Shown piece by piece: positions 47,556 to 57,528 of a stretch of DNA of 64,000 bases. The notes under the pieces were generated by a model. The model was not told where the DNA came from and made no database searches. It saw only the letters and a program-made list of their open reading frames with translations. Position 1 is the stretch's first letter; each line of letters starts with the position of its first letter. Location of the stretch: NCBI GenBank assembly GCA_963969595.1, contig OZ018415.1:17856001-17920000 (forward strand), read 5' to 3'. The translations under genes and the position numbers were made by a program. This DNA comes from Neckera pumila. Taxonomy: Eukaryota; Streptophyta; Bryopsida; Hypnales; Neckeraceae.

Positions 47556-49146
47556 TTATTTATTTATTTATATAATACATATGGATATATGGTGTACAAT
47601 GCCATATGGTACAACGTACATGATATGTAGGTATTGATAAGGGATATGGTATTGATATCCTATATCGATTGCAGTCACAACAACTTCCAAAAAATATAGA
47701 CATAAGGGATTACAAAATGTATTTTGCAAGCACATTTAATTTGTCATTCATTTTAGAAGTGAATTAACTAATTGGTAATCACCTTTCCACACAAATTGCT
47801 CAAAAGACACAAGCACTTGACAAGTAGACTGTATAGCAACAAAAAAAATTTTGCGTACTTGTGGATGTTCTTGCAAGAATTATTATTGGATTGGTGGTAA
47901 GTTGTGTGACATGACAACCATCATTGAAAGGTTGACTTACACCATCTCGCAGCTAGCAATCCAGCATATGCTGGAGCTTTCAAAGTGTTATAGAATTTTG
48001 TAATTGCACTACCCGTAAGTGGGTAGGTGCTTTGCCGAATGACTTCTCCTTGAGGTAGAAAATTGTATGGCCCATGGAAAGAGCAAGGAAAGAGGCTGGA
48101 CTTGTCTAGCTAAAATGGCACAAGGTGGTGGCTATCAACCGTTGGAGGGAAAAGATTGATGGTGTCATTCACTATAAGTTTTGATGTTGACAATGGTATT
48201 CAATAAAAAATCAAGATGTTTTATTAAACATCGTTGTTGACATAAAAACATGGGTTGTTTTATTTTATGTTCACAAAATTGCATTCTAAAAAATAATGAA
48301 AACATCCTAAAAAATATGGGTTTCTTATAGTGGTTGACACCAAATGCTTCAATGAAACAATTCTTTATTGCTTTTAATAGTGCCAAAAGGCTTAGTGGCT
48401 CAGTGCGCATGGCAATGGATTTTTCACAAAAGAAACACATTATTTGCCAACAAGGATGCTCTTGGAGCCAGGTGTCCTCTCACCTAGAGGCATGGCATTT
48501 TCTTGGTTAGCATCTCCTACAAGTTCAACCTTATCAAGAAAATCTAGCTTGAGATTCTCACCGTCGTGATCCGTGCCCTTTAGATCCAAAAGAACAACAT
48601 AGTTTACAACAACAAGGCATGGCCTATGGATAGATTGCTCTAGCATATCTAAAATAGTCTTATAGACTGTGGAAGAATGGAGTGGGGCATAGTTAGTAGA
48701 CCTAGGAGGTGTTCAATGCTTGCTCAGCATATGCAAGCTCCTAGTGACATTTGCAAATTGGAGATGAAGATTCAACCTCTTTGCCGTTATAGACGCAAAA
48801 CAATCGCGTTGGACGACCATTGGTTCCAACGTTGATTTTGTGTTCCACTAGTAGAAAACAAGTCCTAAGTAACTTGTCTACAATGATTTTAACAGTCATT
48901 GTTGCAGTCATTTAGAACACTGTTTTTTACTAGTGTTCTAGCTCCCTTGATTTTTTCCATTGGTATAGAAGTGAGGTTTTTTCCCTCTTCACAATTGGTT
49001 GTGAGAAGCCTCATGGCCTCTCCCTATATTGCGCTTGAATAATTGCTTGCCTTTGCTTCTCATTTTGGTCAGTCCTTTGGTTCCTAGGTCTTGGTCTTGT
49101 TCTTCCCACCATGCCACTTGTGGCTAGCGGTAATGTATCTTACATT
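46997..49146. other. Mostly unique spacer with an (AT)n tract
   Basis: No gene is called. It contains the microsatellite at 47514-47572 and a block at 48225-48330 related to 14440-14540. The two - strand frames at 48165-48646 are contiguous but of low complexity of content and without recognisable motifs; they could be remnants of a retroelement. Confidence 0.4.
47514..47572. repeat. (AT)n then (TTTA)n microsatellite
   Basis: About 38 bases of alternating A/T followed by five tttA units. Confidence 0.95.
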
Positions 49147-49446
49147 TGCATTAGATGATATTTGGGGGTCTTGGAGGGCCGTTTCAGGCCTATTCCCTGA
49201 TCTGCCCAGATTCAGTGAACGCCGGTACGGGTGTGTCAGAATTTTTTTTTCAAAAAAAAAAAAAAAAAAAAAAATTTACCAAAATATCATTTTAAGTTAT
49301 TTTTATTTTTATTTTTTCAAAAAATGATGTGGCAGTTGCTTGACCACGTCAGCCAGCTGCTGCTACTGCGTTACCGCAATCTGGGAACGTAGCAGACAGT
49401 AGGGGAACTCAGAGCCTTCTAAGACCCCCGAATCTCATCTAATGCA
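49147..49446. mobile_element. CATTAGATG-type MITE, copy 3
   Basis: A 300-bp element with ends TGCATTAGATGATATTTGGG and complement CGAATCTCATCTAATGCA. It is the same orientation as the 14547 copy and shares its interior ('gatctgcccagattcagtga', 'gatgtggcagttgcttgacc') and a poly-A centre. If TTAGATGA is the true end, TGCA flanks it on both sides. Confidence 0.85.
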
Positions 49447-50766
49447 ATGAAATTCCATTTCATTTGTATCAAAACCAAAAAACATATCACAAGATTTACA
49501 ATTCTTTAAAGGACTTGTTTGAATGAGACCTCCCATGTGGTCTCTAAATCCATATTTACGACCAAATAACCTAATAGATGGAATTTCACTTCCTCACATT
49601 GGCTCATTTTCATTGGAGGAAAGTACTTTCATCATTATCATATGGGGTCATGAATTAGATGTGGCCACAACTATTGGGTACACTATTGCATTCTTACTAC
49701 AAATATTAGAATTTTGGTGCAAAAGTAGTGTAAATTGAGCATTTTTAAGCATCATATGAATGTGTAATGCGACTTTGTGTATCATAATGCGCAATTGACT
49801 TCTAGCATAATTATCCAATTAAACTCTTAAAAATGGAGGTGTTTTCAAAAAGTTCTCTTTACTTTGCATTGAAAAAGTGAACGAATGAAGTACTTTTACC
49901 ACATGTCTTATGGACAATTTCAAAACAACACTCTTTGCATTTCTTACTTCTTGTACACTGCCCTGCTTTGCACCAAAGATTTGACATTCCAAAGTAGTTG
50001 CCTAATTACGGCTTCCCATCTATCCCGATGAAGTGCTACTATGACGATTTCATTTCTTGCGTAAAAGTCATATGTGCAACAGGCCCTGTAGAAGGGTTTC
50101 TGGCTAGAGTTTAGGTTGGCCATTTGCTTCCTTTACGGTCTAATACTTCATCTGAGATACATTGAGACGCATGCTGACCAATATGTACGAGCGGAAGTCT
50201 CCACTACAGATCAATGTACGGGGAGTACCGGCATTTAGTTACAAGTTAGCCGGTTGGAATCAGGAAAAGTCAAATTGATTTCAAAATCTTCGGGAAAAAA
50301 CCGGTCATTTAAGAGGAAAATCAAAGAATATTCTCTATTTTTCAAAGACCTAGCCGAGAGATGGCTTCAAACAACCAGTTGCTCCAAGAAAATGTAGGAT
50401 TTTAGCCAGTTGTGCTAAAAACCTCCCCGGACTGTGCTACAGATTGAGTATCTGGCATCAATATAGTCTTCATCGGAAAACACGGAGGCACTTTCACTTT
50501 GGAGCCATCAAGTCTCCTCGATCCCGCAGCTGTGATCTTTGCTCACTTGCCAACACAAAATGTTATAAATGAATAAGGTTAATGATTACAGCAACAAAGG
50601 CAAGGAATTAGTGTCTCACGCACTCAAAGACGGCCATCAATTTCGACAAGTACCATCCTTGGTCGTCACATTACCAAAATTCATCGAAGTTCTCTTTCTA
50701 GTGTCCTCTGGTCCTATACATCACTCATAGCCGATTTCACACTCTTTAGATATTACATTTGCTCAC
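49447..50766. other. Spacer, possibly holding decayed exons on the - strand
   Basis: No complete gene. The segment 50400-50540 read leftward includes SASVFSDEDYIDARYS, which could be an exon of the same - strand gene as 50767-50882, but I cannot join them. The rest shows nothing. Confidence 0.3.
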
Positions 50767-50882
50767 CCATGACATTTGTCCACTCCGTGAACTCCCATAA
50801 TGGGATAGCCTGCTGAACCGACAACCTTGGTGATGGCGCCCAAAGAATTCTTAGGCGCCCCCATGCACAAGATGAACTTCAT
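50767..50882 (-). CDS. Possible orphan exon (unknown protein)
   Basis: On the - strand, the acceptor gttacccag (50883-50891) is followed by 38 open codons starting MKFILCMGAPKNSLGAITKV and including GYPIMGVHGVDKCHG, then a GTGAGC donor at 50766-50761. The good splice sites on both sides, lower AT content and non-random residue use make a real exon plausible. I do not recognise the protein. It could be a captured or decayed gene fragment. No paralogue is in the window. Confidence 0.35.
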
Positions 50883-50913
50883 CTGGGTAACAAACACAGC
50901 AATGGATGAATTT

Positions 50914-50949
50914 CCTAAACCCTACGGAGCGGAGCGAGTAGGGTTTAGG
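50914..50949. repeat. Palindrome with two opposed telo-box motifs
   Basis: The arms cctaaaccctac and its exact complement gtagggtttagg are separated by 12 bases (ggagcggagcga). AAACCCTA is the plant telo-box, known from promoters of translation-related genes. Here the pair sits just upstream of the possible - strand exon at 50882. It could be regulatory or an interstitial telomere-like scar. Confidence 0.7.
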
Positions 50950-51223
50950 CCTGTAGCGGAGCGCCAATAGGCGTGTACCTACAATCCTCTGTAGGTTTTG
51001 CTCAAGAGAATTAAGGGTTGATTGGTTAGTTCTTTGGGTTTTATTTTGTTCTTTTTAATTGAAACAACAAGAGAAAGAGAGACTAGAAACCGCCGCATTG
51101 TTCATCCATTGCGACCGAGAAGGGGGGCGGGATGATGAAACCTGCAGTTCCCTCCGGCGATGATGAGCGAGGTCATCGGTTCAACAAGTGTCCCCCCATA
51201 ATGCAAGCATCAGTTCCTACCAA

Positions 51224-51325
51224 ACAAGTGGGGGACCTCAAACGTTTTCAGAAGACAATTCTTTATTTATATTTAATAGCACAGATTTACAGAAGACATT
51301 TACAGTTAAAATAATCAAAGTTTGA
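51224..51325 (+). pseudogene. Gene C 3' end fragment at the start of unit 5
   Basis: Matches only the last ~34 codons of the copy 2 exon (GGPQTFSEDNSLFIFNSTDL to the stop), starting abruptly at 51224 after unrelated sequence. This marks the left breakpoint of unit 5 and mirrors the unit 2/3 junction at 26460-26580. Confidence 0.7.
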
Positions 51326-51516
51326 AGACTCCAAAATTCCCAATGAAATGAGTCCAATTCTCACATATTCAAAAAAGTTCTAAAATAAATTTTTTATGAG
51401 CAGTTTGCGACAAAACAATACTACAGATTAATGCCCTCAAATTCCAACCAGCACTACCTGAATGGGACCAATAGCCAATAGCAACCAAATATGTCGTGTA
51501 TAAGAATTTCCATTAA

Positions 51517-52441
51517 CTCCTAAAGGTTTTTGACTATGTTTTCACCAAAATTGTTTCAAAACTGCCATTTCTAATACTAGTATTAAATTTTAGAAAAAAA
51601 ATATTTTTGAACACATGTAACCATAGGATCTTGTAGTTCACTGTTTTCAAAAGATGTGGAAAAAATTTCAGAATTTTCCACCACGTAGATTGCAAGATAA
51701 TAGGGTTTGAATTGGAAAAAATCCTTTTATAATCACTGCAAAAATCCGGGCAGCTGCCCTTTACAAGGTCACATTTGTATGAAAAAATGTCCAAAATGGT
51801 GGTTACTCTTTGGATTCATTCTTCAAGGCAAGTTGGCTACATGCTTGAAAATTTTCAGATCATTTGGAATTGTACAACATATAGGAAAAAATAGTAAGTA
51901 GGAAGAGGTAGAGAATGACTCAAAATACTAAATTGTCAAGAATTTAATTATTGAATTGAAAAATGCCAATCCCAGCGGTTGTAATGTTGTAATAAACAAT
52001 ATACACCCAATGTTTTTTGTTTTATTCAAAAATATTGAAGCTTGAGATAGAAAAAGGACTTCAAAGTTTATTTTAGAGTAGAGATTCCATAACTTCCTTC
52101 CAACTAAGAATCCTCATAACTTTTGACTTGATAATCCATATGAAATCTTTCCAAGTATATATAGATCTATAAAACCAATTTCAAATGTTAGTTTTTCAAA
52201 AAAGTGTTTTTTAAAGAATTTTTTTGAGTTGTCCGGGCTGCCTCCTAAATGTGGAAAATTACATATGATGTAATAACTTTTTACCCATAAAGTCAAAAGT
52301 TATGAAAATTGTTAGGCCTTGAAGCTACTCCTTGGGCACATCTTGTGTGAAAATTTCAAAGAAAAAAATTAAAATTTCCATTCGTAGTGAGCTGCCCAAA
52401 ATTGCTATGTTGCCAAAAAATGGTGTTTGGTCCTTTAGGGG
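51517..52441. mobile_element. TTAA-type element with proven empty site
   Basis: A 925-bp element with ends CTCCTAAAGG and GGTCCTTTAGGGG, flanked by TTAA at 51513-51516 and 52442-52445. The empty paralogous site is 26767-26770 in unit 3, with matching flanks on both sides (gtcgtgt.taagaattt / ccratgtgcactatgcgc). Its interior is homologous to the elements at 28812-30314 and 55237-56160. It is non-coding; the frames at 51534-51794 and 52114-52296 are not conserved as proteins. Confidence 0.9.
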
Positions 52442-52862
52442 TTAACCGATGTGCACTATGCGCTTTAATTTCCTCATTTAATTTCTACAATACAACGTCA
52501 CCGTGTAGCATGCAAAATCAAATTTCAGCAATTCAGTACTGAATGAAGTTTCATCTTTAAAACACTGTCATCTCTTGTAGTCAACAAACATCTGTACTTC
52601 TATCTTACATAGAAGGATTATCTATCATCCACTAAAACTTTAAGGTTGCTGCGTTATAGGGTTAACCACTAAAGGACCAAGTGATCTCTAAAGGATATTG
52701 CAAAGTTTGGACAAGTTCCTATGATCTCAATTTTTGATGAGATTTTTTGAAACATTTTTTGAAGATAGGAAATCACATCAGCTTCCTGGAAGTATAATTT
52801 TTATTCCAATCTGTGTTCAAAATTAAATATCATGCCATTCTAAGTCTAAAATGGTGGTCAGT

Positions 52863-54353
52863 GGGGGGTCATTGCAAGAAACACTTGTACTATTTGTTGC
52901 GTTTTCAGGAGTACCGTTGATTTTTTTCTAGAGTGCTTTGAAACTAGAAAAATGATTTTTTAAAATTTGAAAAAAAATGAAAAAGAAAGTATATGCACTT
53001 TCAAGAAGAAAATACTCTAGGAAGGATAAGCATAGAAATTTTCTCTAGGTAGGAGAACTAGAAAAGTGCAAAATCTCAAGAAAATAGTCACTTTGACGTT
53101 ATAATTTAAAAAAAATACAAAAATAGTTTGTAACAAAACCAAAATATGGCAATTTTTAAAAACTCTTTGGAGATGGTCATTTACTAAGAGAACCACCAAA
53201 ATAATATTTTATATGTTTCAAAACGCAAGCAGAAAAGAGCTCAATTTGTGAACTTCTACACGACATAAAATTAACTATTTTTAAAATTCTTTTGGACATA
53301 TTAGCAAAATCTACTAGAAGACTGTATAAAAATTGGTAAATAGTATTGGCTACACTATTTGTCCCATCTAACACTAATTGTGATTTGCAAGGTTAGTGTT
53401 AGAACATTATTTAATCATTCTAACACTTTTTTCATTCTATAGTAAAATTTTGGTCATTTGAGGTTCCAACTTCCCATGGCAGCCTTTTATGACCTGAAGT
53501 TCAGTTTGATGTCTTCGTCTGCAAATTTTGTATGCTGATAGTCGATGCAGTGTGATGAGACTAATAACTTACAAATTTGCATGTAAGTTACCTCAAAGTC
53601 CAAACATGGGACGGACTCTGGCCCTTGTCTTGACTGAAATTGGAGAATGTAAAATGAAACCAAGTGTTGACAGCTAGGGACTACATCAATAAGCCAATTC
53701 CACATCAATAAGACTTGACAGCCAGGGCCCTCTATGCAGAGCATTGCCGTCAATGTCTTTCTCCTCTTCAACAAATTCTCCGGCTAGGGTGGGCATCATT
53801 ACTCTTCCAGTCTAACAGCTTAATTAGTATATAACTAGTATATAACCAGACTGGATGCATTGTCAAAGCGGACATAGGTGCGTCAAATGACAGCAATGCA
53901 AATCGGCTCTCTTCACTTTCTGTGGAATTTGGGAAGGGCCAAAGTTTGAAGGCGGTAGTTAAGTGCGCCAACATTATTTACACATAAGTTGAAAAATAGT
54001 GTTGGGGGTAAAAAACAGGGAATAACACTAATTATCACCCAACACTATTTACCAATTTTAGTGTACCTCCTCCAAATTTCAGCTCAAAATTTGTTTCTTT
54101 GGGTACTAAATAGTTCAAAACCCCTCCAAATTGGCAAGTGCAATATGAAATTGGGGGCTATTTTTGGATTTAAGTTAATATATTCTTAAGTTTTTTAAAA
54201 ATAAGTAGTCAAGGTCTATAATAGTCATACTGTAAGTACCTTGACTTTAAGTCTTTGAGTCATTTGGAACCAAAATGCAAAAGTTATGGCCAAAAAACTT
54301 ATTAGCTTGCAAGGTGTGACATCAAAATAGTACAGGAGTTTCTTGCAATCGCC
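52863..54353. mobile_element. GGGTGAATGC-related element, degenerate (copy 5)
   Basis: Left end GGGGTCATTGCAAGAAACAC, right end gagtttcttgcaatcgcc. It is the same insertion as at 27185-27920, with a later 733-bp insert inside. Confidence 0.6.
53328..54060. mobile_element. AAATTGGTAAATAG-type element, nested
   Basis: Ends AAAAATTGGTAAATAGTATT and complementary CAACACTATTTACCAATTTT. It is absent from the same place in the copy at 27185-27920 (about 27640). The interior is less AT-rich than the host element and carries two - strand frames (53487-53774 and 53768-53974) with ordinary protein-like composition. It may therefore carry a captured host fragment. I recognise no domain. Confidence 0.7.
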
Positions 54354-55236
54354 TTGAGCAATTCCAAATAAAAAATAAAAAGTCAAAATAAAAATCTTGA
54401 AATTTTTTTCTTAAAAAATAATCTTGTCTATTTGGAAACATTTGATTCATTCTATTTGGAATACAAACGAGAAAATTATAGATAATATCTTGTCTTTTCA
54501 AGCAATCTAAGCATCTTTTTGAAAAAAATAACTTATAGAATTCATTCTTGAATGCAATTTTCACAAGTTTTCACAAAAAATTGTTTGACAAGGTAAAATT
54601 TGTTTGCTAGAACAATCTCTCTTGGGATTATTGTATTTCAATTCCATCTTAGAGCTATGAATGATTTATTTTTTTATTCAATCTTGAACCTACTTCTATT
54701 TATTACTTTTTTTAGAGAATGAAAATTAAGTGATATGTTTTAAATTTTTTATCCTATATACTCAACTCAGTTTTTAAACACTAAAATTTTTTAATTCAAA
54801 ATTTGTCGTGCAAAAATTTAAGTTAAAAAGATTCAAAGTCAAAAAATCTTATCACAAAAGGTGCAAAAGAATTTGTTTCCTTCACTTTAAACACAAATAT
54901 CTTGCAATCTGCATGGTAAATTTTTTTGGAATTTTTACTACACATTTTTATACTTGTCTAATGCAAGATTCTATGGTTAGGTATACCAAAAAAACAAAGT
55001 TTTAAGAGTTTTTCACCTTGCAATAGAAATGGCAATTTTTGAGTATTTTGACAAAAAAAAGGCTTTGGTCTTTTAACCCTTAAACGTCAAGGCAGTCATT
55101 TTGTGGCCAATGAAAGACATGGTATCTCATGTACAGGACAAACATGCAACTATTCATCCTTAGAATTTTACTGTGAAAAGGAAAGGTCTTCTGGAGTAGT
55201 TTGACTTCCAACAAGTGCTTCAGTGCTATTTCTTAA

Positions 55237-56160
55237 TCCCTAAAGGACCAAATACTATTTTTTGAAAACATAGTGATTTTGGACAAGCTCACTACAAATG
55301 GAATTTTTTATTTTTTTGCTTTGAAATATTCACACAAGATGTATTCAAGGAGTAGCTTTAAGGCCCAACAATTTTCATATGTTTTGACTACATGGTTAAA
55401 AAGTTATTGCATTATATGTCATTTTCATTGGTCGGCGGGTAGCCCGGGCAACTCAAAAAACTTCTTTAAAAATAATTTTCTTAAGAATAAAAATTTGAAA
55501 TTGGTTCTTTAGATTTATATATACGCGGAAAGCTTTGAATCATTCCATTTTGATTTATGAGTCAAAAGTTATGAGGATTCCTAGTTTGAGGGTAGTTATA
55601 GAATCTCTACTCTAAATTAAACTTTGAAGTCTTTTATTTAACTCAGTTTCCATTATTTTTGAAAAAAGATAAAAACATTGGATGTAGATTGTTTATTAAA
55701 ACATTATAACTGTTGGGATTGACAATTTTCAATTCCATATCTAAATTCTTAACAACTTCGTGTTTTGAATCATTATCTACCTGTTTCTACTTACTATTTT
55801 TTTTCTATATGTTGTACAATTTCAAATGATCTAAAATTTTTCAAGCATGTAGCCAACTTGCCTTGAAGAATGAATCCAAAGAGTAACCACCATTTTGGAC
55901 ATTTTTTCAGACAAATGTGACCTCGTGAAGTGCATCTATCTGGATTTTCGCAGGATAGAAAAAGGATTTTTGTCAATTCAAACGCTATTATCTTGCAATC
56001 CACATGGTGGAAATTTTTGAAATTTTTCCCACAACATCTTGAACTAGTATCCTATGGTTACGGATTTTTGAAAAATGTTTTGTTCAAAATTTGGTATTTG
56101 TATTAGAAATGACAATTTTGGAGCAATTTTGGAGAAAACACTGTCTCTAATCTTTAGGGA
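55237..56160. mobile_element. TTAA-type element in unit 5
   Basis: A 924-bp element with ends TCCCTAAAGGACC and ...ATCTTTAGGGA, flanked by TTAA at 55233-55236 and 56161-56164. Same site as the element at 28812-30314; the opposite internal orientation suggests either two independent insertions or an inversion within the element. It is non-coding. Confidence 0.8.
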
Positions 56161-56455
56161 TTAAGCCAATGGTTCATATGGTAATGAAAAGGGATGATTT
56201 CCAAGATCACCTCTTCATCCTTTAAAGGTTAAGGGATAAAGCTAGAAGCGTTGAGAATATGCTTTTGTACAAACTTTGGTTTCAACAAATCAATCCTAGA
56301 CTAGGTTGGTGGTGTTACTTTTGAAATAATTATATAAGTTGTAATATAACTTTTGGAACGTAGATAACATTGTATAATCGGGCAATGGTCCTCCTCCATA
56401 CAAAAAAAATATTATGCTTCTTTAGATGCCAGTGAAGGACCTATCAGAAAATGCA

Positions 56456-56553
56456 TTAGGAAAAATTTCAACCTTCCAGAAGGCCACTAAGGAATTGATT
56501 TACAGGCCCCCTTTGGTGCAATTTCAAAATGAATACAAAAATATTTTTCTTAA

Positions 56554-56625
<72 letters not shown>

Positions 56626-56807
56626 AAAAATATTAAAAAAATATTAAAAAAATATAAATTTGACGTGGCACTACTAGTGCCATATCAGCACCCAATTTTT
56701 AAATACTGAAAAATAATTTTTTATTTTGGTTTTTTTCCATAATTGCACCGGAGTGACCGGACGGATGCCAAACTCACGGCCTTCTGGAGGGCTGAAATTT
56801 TTCCTAA
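56456..56807. mobile_element. TTAGGAAAAATTTC element with an (AT)n core
   Basis: Ends TTAGGAAAAATTTCAACC and GGGCTGAAATTTTTCCTAA, with inner complementary boxes CCAGAAGGCC/GGCCTTCTGG. It is flanked by TGCA on both sides. The other four gene A leaders read 'cagaaaatgcaaggat' without it. The centre holds a 65-base AT microsatellite (56558-56622), so most of the spacer between the arms is simple repeat. Confidence 0.85.
56558..56622. repeat. (AT)n microsatellite
   Basis: About 65 uninterrupted bases of alternating A and T in the loop of the element at 56456-56807. The frame across it is an Ile/Tyr artefact. Confidence 0.98.
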
Positions 56808-57033
56808 TGCAAGGATTGGGGTTGGCTGAAGAGCCGTTGCAAACAATTTTGTTCACTATACGAGGTCTCTTTTTCAAAGGATGCAAAGGCGACCTTCCTG
56901 CCTCATTGGGAAACAACGTGAGTTTGTGTACGCAAGGCACCAATCCAGCTGTATTAATACCATATTACCACTGAGAGACGAAACCGGTGAGTCACTTCTA
57001 CAGGTTCTCCTTTTACATACACTGATCAAGTTT

Positions 57034-57309
57034 GTTAAAATGGCGGTATTCTTAGTGCCATATTTTCAGACTGCCCGCTCTAAATATCTAGAACAAATAT
57101 AGATGCCAGACATCTAAGAATGTTGTAGATTTCAAATATCTAGGAATTATATAGATTTCAGACCGTTCTAAAAAATTCTAGCATTGGTATAGGTTTTAGA
57201 TATCTAGGACAAGCATAAATTATTTAGAATGAATGACTAGTGTGGATTTCAGAACGGCCTTTCTGAACTGAAATAACGTGCCATTGTAATGGAATGCCGC
57301 CATTTTAAC
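57034..57309. mobile_element. GTTAAAATGGCGG-type MITE in the leader of gene A copy 5
   Basis: A 276-bp insert with ends GTTAAAATGGCGGTATTC and complement GAATGCCGCCATTTTAAC. It splits the conserved leader block present in the other four copies. The flanking sequence 'atacactgaycaagtt' occurs on both sides (57017-57032 and about 57320-57335), an unusually long duplication for such an element. It is non-coding. Confidence 0.8.
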
Positions 57310-57528
57310 GAAATGACCATATACACTGACCAAGTTCGATAAATTCATACTGTCTTGAAATTTGTTCGTGGCCTAAACTGAGACCTTGTGAATTGAAGAT
57401 AGTGTGTATGGCACAATTGCGGACGCCAGAATCACGCCTATGTAAGGAGATTGCGGTTGTTTACCCGATCCTCCTTCCGGTAGTAGAGTAGTTCCTGTGG
57501 TGAGCAGATCGAAAGTCTATTCACGAAA

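Larger units (their letters stand above)
52672..55073. mobile_element. Old TTAA-type element, copy 5, with nested inserts
   Basis: Starts TTAACCACTAAAGGACCAAG and ends near ggctttggtcttttaa. It contains a GGGTGAATGC-related insert (about 52863-54353), itself split by another element (53328-54060). It corresponds to 26992-28650. Confidence 0.55.

Noticed and set aside
49091..49327. A 78-codon + strand frame ending in poly-Lys and aromatic residues
   Set aside because: It runs through a MITE and its poly-A core.
56426..56647. Ile/Tyr-repeat protein
   Set aside because: Translation of the (AT)n tract.
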